Shown: in pieces, positions 1-8,510 of the stretch | How the letters are laid out: the number at the start of each line of letters is the position of its first letter | How positions within the stretch are numbered: the first letter of the stretch is position 1 | From: Helicobacter sp. 16-1353 | GTDB taxonomy: Bacteria; Campylobacterota; Campylobacteria; Campylobacterales; Helicobacteraceae | Length of the DNA stretch: 64,000 bases | Assembly: GCF_003288815.1 (NCBI RefSeq) | Contig: NZ_NHYM01000001.1 | Coordinates: forward strand, 221,357-285,356 | Direction of reading: 5' to 3' | The notes under the pieces: generated by a model | The model's input: the letters and a program-made list of their open reading frames with translations, nothing else | What the model was told of the DNA's origin: nothing | The model's database searches: none | Translations under genes and position numbers: made by a program

Positions 1-154
1 TTAGCTCATCGACACCGTCCATTAACAGACCTTGCGTAAATTTCTTTTCATCATCAAACTGCCCGCTCCTAAGTCCCCAAAGAAATGCAATAAGCCCAAG
101 CAGACCTATCAACAAGGACACACCAAGCATAATGGCAATCATTCCGTTTGTCAT
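1..154 (-). CDS. ccoS: CcoS, cbb3-type cytochrome oxidase assembly protein (partial, runs off window start)
   Basis: The visible 51 residues contain one N-terminal membrane helix (IAIMLGVSLLIGLLGLIAF) followed by WGLRSGQFDDEKK and a GLLMDGVDEL end. That WxLxSGQFDDxxxP/K pattern after a single helix is the hallmark of CcoS, a small inner-membrane protein needed for cofactor insertion into cbb3 cytochrome c oxidase. The start ATG at 152-154 (reading leftwards) is preceded by an AAAGG ribosome site. The family is usually 50-70 residues, so only the last few residues are missing. No stop codon is in frame inside the window. Confidence 0.9.
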   Translation of the reverse strand, partial: MTNGMIAIMLGVSLLIGLLGLIAFLWGLRSGQFDDEKKFTQGLLMDGVDEL

Positions 155-270
155 TTTTTACCTTTAAATTTTGCTTAAAATACTTAAAATAATTGAAAAT
201 AATAAAATTTTTTACGGAATTATACAAAATATTTGCGGATTCTTTGGAGAATTTCTAAAATTATGCAAAT

Positions 271-732
271 CTAAATAAATCCTAAAAAGCCACTTAAAAA
301 CCCAATCTCCGTAAAAAAAGTAAGTAATTCATTTAAGTATGAAATAATCGCTAAATATTTAATTTTCCAAAATGTAGTAATCACATTAAAAATATAGCTT
401 GTATCGCCAAATAATGCCCTACTAATAAGCATCGCAATAATCACATACACAAAAACCCCTACAATCCCAGCAATAGCAGTTACAAAGTAGATTTTATTGG
501 TGTCTTGCTCTGCTTTTTTCTTTTGTTGGGAATAGCCCATAATCATTCCAGCAATGATACAAATCAAAGGCAGTGCCACCGCAAAAGCCCATTTTACGCC
601 TGTGCCTAATACTGACCTAGCATTTGTATCTGCACCGCTTATAATTGTTTGTGCTTCGTTAAACTCATTTGCCCCAAATCCAAAACTCGCAAAAATGCCT
701 AGCATAAGTGCTATTTTTAAGAATACTTTCAT
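271..732 (-). CDS. VirB2/TrbC-like small pilin-type membrane protein
   Basis: This is a 153-residue protein with a signal peptide (KIALMLGIFASFGFGA, residues about 4-20). A short polar stretch follows, then two hydrophobic segments at about 46-66 and 80-105, and a third near the C-terminus. Signal peptide plus paired helices, with a Gly/Ala-rich first helix, is the layout of VirB2/TrbC-type conjugative pilins. The sequence identity cannot be proved by eye. An in-frame ATG eight codons further upstream is less likely, because the chosen start has an AAGGAG site seven bases before it. No other type IV secretion gene is visible nearby, so it is an orphan within this window. Confidence 0.55.
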   Translation of the reverse strand: MKVFLKIALMLGIFASFGFGANEFNEAQTIISGADTNARSVLGTGVKWAFAVALPLICIIAGMIMGYSQQKKKAEQDTNKIYFVTAIAGIVGVFVYVIIAMLISRALFGDTSYIFNVITTFWKIKYLAIISYLNELLTFFTEIGFLSGFLGFI

Positions 733-892
733 TGTAATTCTCCTTTTTCTATTCAATATTTTAAAAAACAGAAAAAGTTTATAAGAAAATCAAAATTGAA
801 TTATTAAAGTTTGCTTAAGATGTGTCATTTGACACAAAGAAGTTAAAAGAGTTTGCAAGAAAGAGCATGTTTACGTGGTTTTGTAGGGTTTG

Positions 893-948
893 TGGATTCT
901 ATGGAATCTTTTGTGAAAGTGGATTCTGTGGAATCTACGCTGGAATCT
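893..948. repeat. GATTC/GGAATCT short-motif cluster
   Basis: A non-coding stretch made of alternating GGATTCT and GGAATCT words at about 15-base spacing. The same motif family recurs in other gaps of the window and inside some genes. Confidence 0.6.
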
Positions 949-1000
949 TGTGTGAGTTTCTGCTCTAAGAAATGAAGCATTTGCTTTGAATGTTTCCCAT

Positions 1001-1279
1001 TTAATAGCCCTTAAATAAATCTTGATGACGCCCTATGTGGAAAAGCTCTAAAAATTTGTCATCTCGCTTATAAATAATAACTAAATCGCCCTTAATATGG
1101 CACTCCCTAAAGTCTTTAAACTCGCCTAAAAGCTTATGGTCTTTTAGTTTAGAATCTAAAATCTCACAAGTTTGGAGTTGGAAAACTACTTCGTCAATCG
1201 CCTCACAATCCCAACCTTGCTTTTGAACTGATTTAAAATCTTTTTTAAATGTATTTTTGATTTTAAGTGTTAGATTCAT
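1001..1279 (-). CDS. YafQ/RelE-superfamily mRNA interferase toxin
   Basis: This 92-residue protein has the YafQ signature: an N-terminal FKKDFKSVQKQGWD, a central HKLLGEFKDFRECHIKGD, and a C-terminal LFHIGRHQDLF with the conserved late histidine at about residue 85 that acts in ribosome-dependent mRNA cleavage. An upstream in-frame ATG at 1315 would add 12 residues lying within the antitoxin gene. The ATG at 1279 fits the family length better. The gene starts inside the 3' end of the upstream antitoxin gene, overlapping by 17 bases, which is the normal translationally coupled type II toxin-antitoxin layout. Confidence 0.85.
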   Translation of the reverse strand: MNLTLKIKNTFKKDFKSVQKQGWDCEAIDEVVFQLQTCEILDSKLKDHKLLGEFKDFRECHIKGDLVIIYKRDDKFLELFHIGRHQDLFKGY

Positions 1280-1523
1280 TATCCATTTCTTTTCTAAACT
1301 CTGCAAAATTATCATAAGTGCCTATAGTCTCAGCATTTCTCAATCTCTCTGCGATGTCATCTTTTAAAATTAAGTTTAAACTCTCTGCGATTTTTTGACG
1401 TTCTTGTAAAATTGAAAGCAATTTTTTTTTCTTTGATTCAATCTCGTTTTCTAGCTTATTCGCTTCGTCAAACAATTTGTTATATCGGTTTTGTAGCTTT
1501 TTTTCTGTGGCTATTTGTTGCAT
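1263..1523 (-). CDS. Antitoxin partner of the YafQ-like toxin
   Basis: An 86-residue, highly charged protein, mostly predicted helix and coiled coil (KLFDEANKLENEIESKKKK), with an acidic C-terminal tail (FAEFRKEMDNESNT) suited to wrapping a toxin. It has a strong AAGGAG site before its ATG and overlaps the toxin gene downstream. I do not recognise a standard RelB/DinJ ribbon-helix-helix motif, so the assignment rests on position, overlap, size and tail. It probably binds its own promoter, as such antitoxins usually do. The antitoxin-first order agrees with that. Confidence 0.7.
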   Translation of the reverse strand: MQQIATEKKLQNRYNKLFDEANKLENEIESKKKKLLSILQERQKIAESLNLILKDDIAERLRNAETIGTYDNFAEFRKEMDNESNT

Positions 1524-1715
1524 TATTTCTCCTTTTTCGCTAGAGTAAATCTGTCAAAATTATATCAAAATAAGTAAATTATATTTATTATCTACATTGT
1601 ATTTACTCTTGATTTTTTCTTTGTATAGCAGGATTCTAGTGCCTATTAGTGAATATGCCACAGATTCTCCTTATTTAAAACAACAATGAGTGATATTTAA
1701 TAGTTTTATTCCTCC

Positions 1716-1770
1716 CATAAATCTATCTTAGGTTTTATTGTAAAAACATATCAAAAAGATTATAATTCGA
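1716..1770 (+). promoter_or_regulatory. Promoter module shared with the PIN-ankyrin gene (copy A)
   Basis: About 55 bases beginning CATAAATCTATCTT and ending in ATTATAATTCG are 50/55 identical to the block at 10537-10591. Both copies contain TATAAT near the end and lie 60-110 bases before a gene with an early poly-G tract. The rest of the 304-base gap from 1524 to 1827 shows nothing else I can name. Confidence 0.6.
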
Positions 1771-1827
1771 GTTTATACTTTTTTTCAAATGCTTTTTAAA
1801 AATAACTTGCAAAGAATACAAAGAGAT

Positions 1828-3407
1828 ATGATGAGGGAAAACAATGAAATATGGGGCTGGGAGTTCATTAAACACACCAAAAATTTTAGCAAACTTAGTA
1901 AAAAATATATTCGTAAAAATGTTTATGGGGGGGGGCAGAATCTAGTCTAGAATCTCCAAAATACACTCTAGAATCTAGAGCAAAATCTGTCCTAGAATCT
2001 CTAAAATGTAAAGCAAAATCCACTCTAAATCTAGCCCACCAAAAGGCACAAGATTCTAAGCAAGATTCTAGATTCTATAGCAAAATAAAGAGTTGGATTC
2101 CAGCCACTTTATTAAATCTATCAAATCTCTTAAATCCCCGCCACTCAAATAAATCTCACAATCCAAATTCCCCCACGCCACGCCAAAAAGTAGCTCCAAA
2201 CCATATCCTTTATCCACTATTTTTGCTTCCACTTATCCTAACGCCATTTTCGCCATTTTATGCCTATATCACTTGCGTTTTTGTTATGATTGGGCTATCT
2301 AAATTTATCACAAAAGAATTTAGGATTTTGCTTGGGCTAACGCTAGTTTTTAATATCGCAGTTATCTATGCAAGTAAGTTAAGTTTCCATGTTGGGCTAG
2401 ATTTCGATGATGATTTTACTAGATATTATCAAAACTACCTTGATATTTATGATGGAATCAGCGGGGCAATGTTTTATTTTGGTGGTGAATTTGAAATCGG
2501 GCTTGGAGTGTTTTATAAGATTCTATCCATATTGTTCCCTAAACTCCTCCCAAGTAGTGTGCTACTTTTTACCGCTTTAAGCGTTTGTCTATTATTTTAT
2601 ATCTGGCTTGAAGTGTATATTTTAAAGTATTTCAAGGCATACCAGAGAGCCGCATTAGTTGCATTTTGTATGTTCTTAGATATTTTTATGGAAACTATCG
2701 GGCTGACTAGGCAGTGTTTTAGCACCATATTTTTATTATATGCATTTTCTAGCAAGGATTGGCGTGGTAGAGTGGGATTTTTAGCTATTGCTATGATTTT
2801 TCACATAAGTGCGATATTTATATTTACGACGTTTTATGTTATTAAATACTTTCCAAAAGTTAGCCTATTTTTATTACTTTGTTTCACGCTATTTTTTATG
2901 CAAGATTCCGCGAGTGTGAATGCTACAATTAATGGCATAGCATTATTTCTAAAAGGATTTTTACCAGATAAAGCCATCACATACTTTACATATTATATAA
3001 ATGACGCAGGATTTACGCCCTATTATTTCGTGTATATGCCAATTATGAAGTTTATCTTAAGCCTATGTGTGCTTTTCTCTATCTTTATGTTATGCCCAAA
3101 AGATAAGATTCTAAAGCATTTTAAGATGTATATTCTAATTTGCTTTTTTATATATTTTACACATATTCTGCCGTCTCGCTCGGTTTTCTTGCTTACTAAT
3201 ATGCTATTTTATTTCGTGGTTTTTGTGAGCTTTAGGCGTTTTTTTAATCTCACGCTATTCTTTTTCTTCCCATATTTTATATTTAGAATGTATAAATGGC
3301 TCATATCGCCTGATGTAGCCACAGATTACACTTCTACTCATCTCTTTTTCTGGTATCCAGAGAGTGGCATTTATCCATTTTACTATCTATTTCAAGGAGT
3401 TTTATAA
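1828..3407 (+). CDS. EpsG-like polysaccharide polymerase, phase-variable by a poly-G tract (OFF here)
   Basis: From 2223 to 3407 there is an open 394-codon frame with about ten membrane helices. It has EpsG-family features: an early DFDDDFTRYYQNY acidic loop and ETIGLTRQCFSTIFLLYAF after a helix. EpsG-like proteins polymerise or export surface polysaccharide repeat units at the inner membrane. The open frame continues upstream, without a start codon, to the G9 tract at 1927-1935. Upstream, ATG 1828/1831 opens a frame (RENNEIWGWEFIKHTK) that enters the tract one base out of phase and stops at 1948. Ten or seven Gs would join them into about 526 residues. An alternative ATG at 1844 has a good AGGGA site and would need eight Gs. 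Translation from the weak internal TTG at 2223 remains possible. Confidence 0.7.
1927..1935 (+). repeat. G9 homopolymer, candidate phase-variation switch of the EpsG-like gene
   Basis: Nine consecutive Gs follow codon 33 of the ATG-1828 leader frame. Out-of-frame joining gives a stop within 15 bases. G7 or G10 would open the full gene. Confidence 0.8.
1937..2100. repeat. GATTC/GAATC motif cluster inside the 5' part of the EpsG-like frame
   Basis: Repeated AGAATCT, AGATTCT and AAAATC(T/C) words. In the EpsG-like frame they read as ESSLES, YTLES, SVLES and DSKQDSR, a low-complexity linker between the poly-G leader and the first membrane helix. Confidence 0.6.
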
Positions 3408-4117
3408 TGAAAAAATATCTTAAAAATTATGATGAATTAAGCATTTTATTTGTCCTAAAAAAGCGACTAAAGCTATTTATAATAAGCTTAGTGATTTGCC
3501 TTATTTGTGGAAGTATGCTAACCAAGCAACAAATAGAGAGTATAAATAACACAATCGCGACAAATGAAGCAAATCGAAACAAAGAGCTAAATCTCCCAAC
3601 ATCACTAATAAAAGTGCAAAAAAGTATCCCGGATAATGTCATTAGAGATATGTTTGCAAGGGCGATTAAAGATAGTGAGATTAGCGATTATAAGCTATAT
3701 GTGAATAATCCGGGCTATTATATCTATGTGATTTTTTATGAAGATGAAATAGATATAGATGAATTTATAAATAAAATGCGTGAAAATCCAGTGGCAAAAT
3801 CTATGCTAAGCGACACGACGAGCTTTATCACACATTTGGGGAATCTGGATGCAACTCTTACATTTTTAGATAAGCGTCCTGTAAATAAGCACTATATCTA
3901 TCTAGATAAAAATCGCCAATCCCAAGCAGAATATGCAACTATCGCATCTAGTGATGTTTTTCGAATGCACACAAGCCTAAACTCCAATAAAATCTGGCTT
4001 TTTATGATAATAACCTCGATTATGATAGCTTTATTTATCACCTTTGGCGTAGAGAGCTTAGCAAATCTAAATGCAAGATTAAGAGAGAAAAAGCATCTAG
4101 ATTCTATTTTAAAATAA
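3407..4117 (+). CDS. Wzz-like polysaccharide chain-length/co-polymerase protein
   Basis: A 236-residue protein with one membrane helix near the N-terminus (about 24-42) and one near the C-terminus (about 196-216), enclosing a periplasmic region of about 150 residues. This is the PCP/Wzz topology. Sequence similarity to Wzz is too weak to see by eye. Its ATG overlaps the stop of the EpsG-like gene by one base (TAATG), and an AAGGAG site sits within the end of that gene, so translation is probably coupled. If the upstream gene is switched OFF, expression of this gene may fall too. Pairing with a polymerase supports a role in setting the length of the surface glycan. Confidence 0.6.
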   Translation: MKKYLKNYDELSILFVLKKRLKLFIISLVICLICGSMLTKQQIESINNTIATNEANRNKELNLPTSLIKVQKSIPDNVIRDMFARAIKDSEISDYKLYVNNPGYYIYVIFYEDEIDIDEFINKMRENPVAKSMLSDTTSFITHLGNLDATLTFLDKRPVNKHYIYLDKNRQSQAEYATIASSDVFRMHTSLNSNKIWLFMIITSIMIALFITFGVESLANLNARLREKKHLDSILK

Positions 4118-4211
4118 GCTAAAAAATCTAAATATCGCCAGATTTTAAAGATAGGGCAGAAAAAGTGGATTCTATAAGATTCTTTTATCTTTGATTGGAT
4201 TCTAGGGCTTT

Positions 4212-5149
4212 TTAATCACCCATAAAAATTGCTCCATTTAGGATATTTTTAATCGTATGGAGTGAAATAAAAAATATCATTAAGATTAAAATTATAAACG
4301 CGCCGATTGCAAGAGTGGCGAAAAATGTGCTATTTGTGATGTTATATGCTTTGAAAAATGCGATACTTGCGGCTGCTGTGGGGAAGGTAAAAGCCCACCA
4401 CGACAAGAAAAACTTCAATTTCAAAAAATTCCTATACATAAAAATAACCAAAAAGCTAAAAAATATGCTTAAGTTTAAAAGACTTAGGGCGAGTGCATCA
4501 AGGCTATTTGTGAGTCTAAAATAGTCCAAGAATCCCACTGCCGGCGGGGCTATCATAATGAATAATGTCGGCATAAATTTCGCTGGCATTTGGTCGTGGA
4601 ACAAAATCCTATAAAAAATTATGCTAAATAAAACCACCCAAAAAACATGCCGATTGCAAAATAATACCAAAGCCAAAAATCGACGCTTTTCGCGGCGATG
4701 ACTACGATGAGATTACCCACTATGGGGATAAACCACGCTGGATTTGAGTGCTTTATCTCTAAATTATTATTTATCCAAAATGCGATTACATGAAAGCTAA
4801 AATATGTCTGCAAAACTACGCCAAGATAGAAGCAAACGCCATAAATTAGGGCGTTCCCGCTTTGGAATAGATTCGCCAAGATAAGGAGCGAAATGGGGAT
4901 AGTGGCAAAGAAATTGACCTTGATTGGGTGGGAAAACTCCTCTTTTACCTTGCTAAAATATTTGATTGTTTTTGCTAAATAAAGTGCCAAAATCAGCACG
5001 AAAACCGCCAAGATAAAGCCCCGCAAGATTATAAAGCCAAGCTCACCAAAGCCCATTAACTCGCTAAATCGTCCATATGCTATGCCAAGTCCGCCAAGCC
5101 CCATAACTACGGCAAAAAACATTATGGGGAAATTTGCCAATTTACTCAA
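4212..5149 (-). pseudogene. SLAC1/TehA (TDT) family transporter, frameshifted
   Basis: Two overlapping frames together make one TDT/SLAC1-type protein of ten helices. The first runs from 5149 (MSKLANFPIMFFAVVMGLGG) to a stop at 4619. The second contains FWVVLFSIIFYRILFHDQMP and PTLFIMIAPPAVGF, the conserved family segment, and ends at 4212. They join at the run of six A at 4640-4645 (six T in the sense strand). Adding one base there gives a smooth GMFFWVVLFSIIFYR junction. The family moves anions such as tellurite-related oxyanions, nitrate, malate or sulfite; the substrate here is unknown. The break is either a real inactivation, a slippage switch or a sequencing error. Confidence 0.75.
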
Positions 5150-5269
5150 TTTTTGCTCCTTTTTTTGTGAATTATTAATCTTTTTTTGCCCTTATTTGGG
5201 GGCTAAAATGCTAAAATCTAAATCTTTTTTAAACTAGATTCTATCAATTTGGCTTAAAATTCCACTTTT

Positions 5270-5465
5270 CGTGGAATCTGCTGGGGAATCCGCCATAGAA
5301 TCTTACGCGGAATCTTTTGTAGAATCTGCTGAATCTATTTTTTGGAATCGCTAGAATCTCGCCTAAATTCTCGCACGGAATCTACTGAATCCTGTTTGCT
5401 AGAATCCGCCAAATCTTGCCTAGAATCTAGCACGGATTCAACCGAATCTGCTTTATTAGATTCCG
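5270..5465. repeat. Long GATTC/GGAATC motif cluster overlapping the cytochrome b C-terminus
   Basis: GGAATCTG, GAATCC and AGAATCTT words recur at 10-20 base spacing. They span the 3' flank and the last ~45 codons of the cytochrome b gene, where they encode DSVESVLDSRQDLADSS-type Asp-Ser runs. Confidence 0.65.
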
Positions 5466-6132
5466 CCAAATTTCCCCCAAAATCCCCCTTTCTCGCCTCT
5501 TTTACGCATTCTTCCCACAAGCAGTGTCGCTCTAGGGCATACTCCGCTTCCACTTTTCCGCCAAACATCGCGGGGAGCAACTTGCGATTTGCCTTTGGGA
5601 TAAACGCCAAAAGGTGGAGAATAACCAGCACGATAATCAAAATCGTCCCTAGATTATGCAGTTGTGCCGCCCAAAAATACAGCCCATTTGGGATATCAAA
5701 ACCCAAAAGATTTTTATATGTCTTAACCAGCCCAGTTACAATTAGTAACAGCAAAGTCAAGCCAATCGCAAGATATGCCAACCTCTGCTCCGGGAGATAT
5801 TTCCCTGAGGGAGGCTCTTTGGAGCCTGTTATCATCGCCTTTATCACAAGGTAGCTATTTTTGATATCGCCTTTTTTGGGAAATATGTCAAATTCGCCCC
5901 GTAAAATGTGGTAGGCGAGGTGAAAGAACGCAAAAAATACCAGCAAAAACGCAAAAATATAATGCACGCTCAACCCCACGAAATACTCTCCGCTCCACTC
6001 AAGTAGCTTGTCGATGTTGTATCGCTTTGCCAGTGGGAGCTGGAACATACCGCTTACGACCAATCCGCCCACACTTAGGGCGACGCCCCAGTGGATTATT
6101 CGATTTTGAATGCTTTGTCGAGTTATTTTCAT
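5335..6132 (-). CDS. Cytochrome b membrane subunit, formate-dehydrogenase gamma-like
   Basis: This 265-residue protein has four membrane helices carrying the His ligands expected of a di-haem cytochrome b: HW near residue 14, H in SVHYIFAF, H in FFHLAYHILRG, and H in AAQLHNLG and VILHLLAF. Topology and motifs match the FdnI/FdoI gamma-subunit family, which passes electrons between an extracytoplasmic Fe-S subunit and quinone. The last ~50 residues are a soluble Asp/Ser-rich tail encoded by GATTC repeats, beyond the normal family end. The likely partner Fe-S gene lies 670 bases upstream, separated by a non-coding element. No molybdopterin catalytic subunit is present in the window. Confidence 0.75.
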   Translation of the reverse strand: MKITRQSIQNRIIHWGVALSVGGLVVSGMFQLPLAKRYNIDKLLEWSGEYFVGLSVHYIFAFLLVFFAFFHLAYHILRGEFDIFPKKGDIKNSYLVIKAMITGSKEPPSGKYLPEQRLAYLAIGLTLLLLIVTGLVKTYKNLLGFDIPNGLYFWAAQLHNLGTILIIVLVILHLLAFIPKANRKLLPAMFGGKVEAEYALERHCLWEECVKEARKGDFGGNLAESNKADSVESVLDSRQDLADSSKQDSVDSVREFRRDSSDSKK

Positions 6133-6190
6133 TTTTTTCCTTTATTTGTAAAGTGTAATGCTCTCAAAATATAAGCGATAAGTAAAATTA

Positions 6191-6588
6191 AGGCGAAGCC
6201 CTCCAGTATTTTTAAGCCTTAAGTTTTAAGCGAATCTGTTTTTTATTAATTTGGATAATTTTTATTTTGTCCCACTCACCACCCTTTTATGTGTGAGGCT
6301 GACGCCTCACACGAGATTTGTAAAAATTGCTAAAGCAATTTTTCATAAATTTCTTAGTCTCCGTGCGTTAGCATTGGGGGGATAAGGGGAGCGATTTCGC
6401 CTTTGCCACGAAGTGGCAAATTCATCATTCAAGCCCCCTTGTCCCCCCCCCCCTTTTTTTTTACTAAACAAGACGCTTAAAAACGAAAAGCAGGGGTTCT
6501 ATGGAAAAATGATTTTATAAAGGCGTTGCCTTTTAAATCTAGATTCACTTAAAACTTAAGTGTTTTTATTCGCTGGAAAGCTTCGCCC
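6191..6588. repeat. Non-coding element with imperfect inverted-repeat ends and internal hairpins
   Basis: The left end (6191-6237) and right end (6541-6588) are imperfect inverted copies. The core CTTAAGTTTTAAGCGAATCT is matched at 19 of 20 positions by the reverse complement of 6541-6560, and a GGCGAAGC...CCAG block matches further in. Between them are three perfect hairpins: GTGTGAGGC/GCCTCACAC (6291-6312), AAAAATTGC/GCAATTTTT (6322-6343) and TTTGCCAC/GTGGCAAA (6402-6420). There is no credible reading frame. It fills most of the gap 6133-6805 between the cytochrome b and Fe-S genes. It could be a miniature mobile element, a structured RNA, or both. The remaining part, 6589-6805, is C-rich with no feature I can name. 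Confidence 0.55.
6443..6453 (+). repeat. C11 followed by T9 homopolymer pair
   Basis: Eleven Cs (6443-6453) run directly into nine Ts (6454-6462) inside the non-coding element. No frame crosses it on either strand, so it is not an evident translational switch. It could alter spacing or RNA structure. Confidence 0.7.
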
Positions 6589-6805
6589 TCGAATCTATAT
6601 TACCGCCTAGCGCCCCTATTTTGTGAACTATTAAACCCAAGTTTTAATAATTAGTTTTTAATGCCTACCGCCCTTTTTACAAGCCATTTCATCACAAATT
6701 CTTTAGCCAATTTTAAGCCCAAATCCCACGCCATTTTTAAACCCCACTAGAATCTAGATTCCCCCAAATCCCTTTATTTCCCCCTTTTTGCCCCCTCCTT
6801 TTTCT

Positions 6806-7750
6806 TTATCGCCGCAAAGCTCGCTCCAAGCACGCCGCAAATGGGGCGATTGTAACAGCAAGGGCAAGATTTGCTGACTTCTCCAGTGGATTCCGCACCT
6901 TTTCCATATGTGGACGCCCCATTTTGGGCTTGTTGTTATATTTTTCTAAAATCGCCTTGTTTATATCCTCAAATTTTATGCTACTAATATACACGCTCAC
7001 CGTCCTACCATTCTCTTCGAGTCTGTAAATATGGCGTTTGTCGTGCTTGATTCGCTCTAAAATCTCGCTTTCCTTGCCAAATTTTATGGCATTTTTGGGG
7101 CATTTGACCTCACAAACTGGCTTCTCCCCTCGCTCCAGCAAGTCCTTACGCATATCGCATTCATACATCACACCGCCACCAGCGAGTTTTGGGGCGGTTT
7201 TAAGGTAGATTCCAACTCCGGCTTGACGCTGCGGAATCTCCCACGGACACGCATCTCTACACTTCGCCCCACCAAAGCAAAAGTCCTTATCTATATCCAC
7301 TGCCCCCTCCTTACTTTTGCTTATCACGCCAAAGGGGTAGAGCTTTTGGCAAGGTGGATTGTCGCAGTGCATACATCGCCTAGGCACGAAAACCTCCCTA
7401 TTAGCGACCTTCACGCTCTCCACATAAGTCCAATTATAGGGCGTTAGGCGAGTTATATCCTCCTTATTTTTGGAGTAATCCTCGTGCTTAGTTTGCGGGA
7501 AATAGTCCATTATAGGGTGCGTTGGCTGGGGGAAATTAGCCTTATTTTTCTCCTTACACGCACTCACGCACAAGGGAGTTTCAAGCCCCTTGCAACCATC
7601 GCATAAATCAAGGTCTATGATACTCATAATTTTCGTGGAATCTGCATTTGGCGAATCTAGATTCCGCGAATCTACACTCGCTAAATCCTCAGCGACCGCA
7701 CTACTAGCGAATCCAACTGCGCTAAATTTGATAAAATTTCGTCTATTCAT
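6806..7750 (-). CDS. Tat-exported 4Fe-4S ferredoxin-type subunit (FdnH/FdhB-like)
   Basis: This 314-residue protein opens with a twin-arginine signal (MNRRNFIKFSAVGFASSA), so it is exported folded. Four Cys groups follow in the order typical of FdnH-type electron-transfer subunits: CDGCKGLETPLCVSAC, CMHCDNPPC, CFGGAKCRDACPW, and CDMRKDLL...CEVKCPKNAI. A frame open further upstream to 7891 gives a hydrophobic leader with no Tat motif, so the ATG at 7750 was chosen. It faces a divergent Crp/Fnr gene. Together with the cytochrome b it would link an unknown periplasmic oxidoreductase to quinone. The stretch after the Tat signal contains GATTC-encoded Asp-Ser residues. Some Cys spacings differ from textbook FdnH. 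Confidence 0.8.
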   Translation of the reverse strand: MNRRNFIKFSAVGFASSAVAEDLASVDSRNLDSPNADSTKIMSIIDLDLCDGCKGLETPLCVSACKEKNKANFPQPTHPIMDYFPQTKHEDYSKNKEDITRLTPYNWTYVESVKVANREVFVPRRCMHCDNPPCQKLYPFGVISKSKEGAVDIDKDFCFGGAKCRDACPWEIPQRQAGVGIYLKTAPKLAGGGVMYECDMRKDLLERGEKPVCEVKCPKNAIKFGKESEILERIKHDKRHIYRLEENGRTVSVYISSIKFEDINKAILEKYNNKPKMGRPHMEKVRNPLEKSANLALAVTIAPFAACLERALRR

Positions 7751-7762
7751 ATATTTTTTGCC

Positions 7763-7801
7763 TTTAGAAATTTTTAGAAATTGGAAAATTTTTAGAAATT
7801 G
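7763..7801. promoter_or_regulatory. Tandem 18-base repeats in the divergent Fe-S/Crp-Fnr intergenic region
   Basis: AATTTTTAGAAATTG occurs exactly at 7769-7783 and 7787-7801, with a partial third copy from 7763. The repeats lie between two divergent genes, so they are candidate operators. No binding evidence exists. Confidence 0.4.
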
Positions 7802-7850
7802 TATGTAGAATCCAACTTTATTTTCTGTAACTAAATCACAAAGGATTTTT

Positions 7851-8498
7851 TTGAAAAGCGAGTTAAAAGACGAGATTGGGGCGATTATCAAGGCTAGATT
7901 TTCTCACTTTGATTTGGAAAAAAGCGACTTGGAGTTGCTCTCCCAAAGTGCCATCTACAGCGAGTTTGAAGCGAAGCAAAATCTTTATCAAAGCAAAAAA
8001 TCTTGCTATGGATTTGTCATAATCATTGATGGCGTCCTTCGAGCCTACACGCTCTCCCCCAATGCCAAGGAAATCACCATTTTCACACTAAAAAGGGGCG
8101 ATGAGTGCATTATATGCTCGACTTGCACGGCAGATTCCTTGCAAATGGAGATTAATTTAGAGGTGCGGGAGTGCCTAAAAATCTGCTCCATTCCTCCTGA
8201 AGTTTTCTCCAAAATGCGTGAGAAATACCCCAAACTGGCAAATTACACGCTAGAACTCCTCTCAAAAAGATTCGCCCAAAGCATAAATATAATGCAACAA
8301 GCCCTATTCCTCCCACTAACGGAGCGAATCGAGGAGTTTTTAAGAGATAATGCAAAGAATAATATCGTAGCCTTTACGCATGAAGAAATCGCAAATAATC
8401 TAGGCTCCTCACGCGAGGCGATTTCGCGAATCCTAAAAGAAATGGAAAAAGCTGGGAAAATCACTATTTCACGCAGCAAAATCACTATTAAAGATTAA
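7851..8498 (+). CDS. Crp/Fnr-family transcriptional regulator
   Basis: This 215-residue protein has an N-terminal cyclic-nucleotide-binding-type beta domain and a C-terminal winged helix with a clear Crp/Fnr recognition motif (EEIANNLGSSREAISRILKEME). The start is a TTG with an AAAGGA site seven bases upstream. No ATG is available near it. The sensory domain carries CIICSTC (about residues 84-90) plus further cysteines, a possible redox, Fe-S or nitric-oxide sensing site; that is inference. It sits between the divergent Fe-S gene and the downstream flavoprotein gene, so both are likely targets. Confidence 0.85.
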   Translation: MKSELKDEIGAIIKARFSHFDLEKSDLELLSQSAIYSEFEAKQNLYQSKKSCYGFVIIIDGVLRAYTLSPNAKEITIFTLKRGDECIICSTCTADSLQMEINLEVRECLKICSIPPEVFSKMREKYPKLANYTLELLSKRFAQSINIMQQALFLPLTERIEEFLRDNAKNNIVAFTHEEIANNLGSSREAISRILKEMEKAGKITISRSKITIKD

Positions 8499-8510
8499 TT
8501 TTTTGTGCTT

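Noticed and set aside
5342..5854. Open + strand frame rich in Ser/Glu opposite the cytochrome b gene
   Set aside because: It is the antisense of a clear membrane protein; its ES/TS runs come from GATTC words read backwards.
6191..6588. Protein-coding gene across the C11-T9 tract
   Set aside because: Both strands were read around the tract; stops are frequent in every frame and no start or domain is visible.
6806..7891. Start of the Fe-S protein at 7891
   Set aside because: The extra 47 residues have no Tat motif and run into the regulator's promoter region; the ATG at 7750 gives a proper twin-arginine signal.
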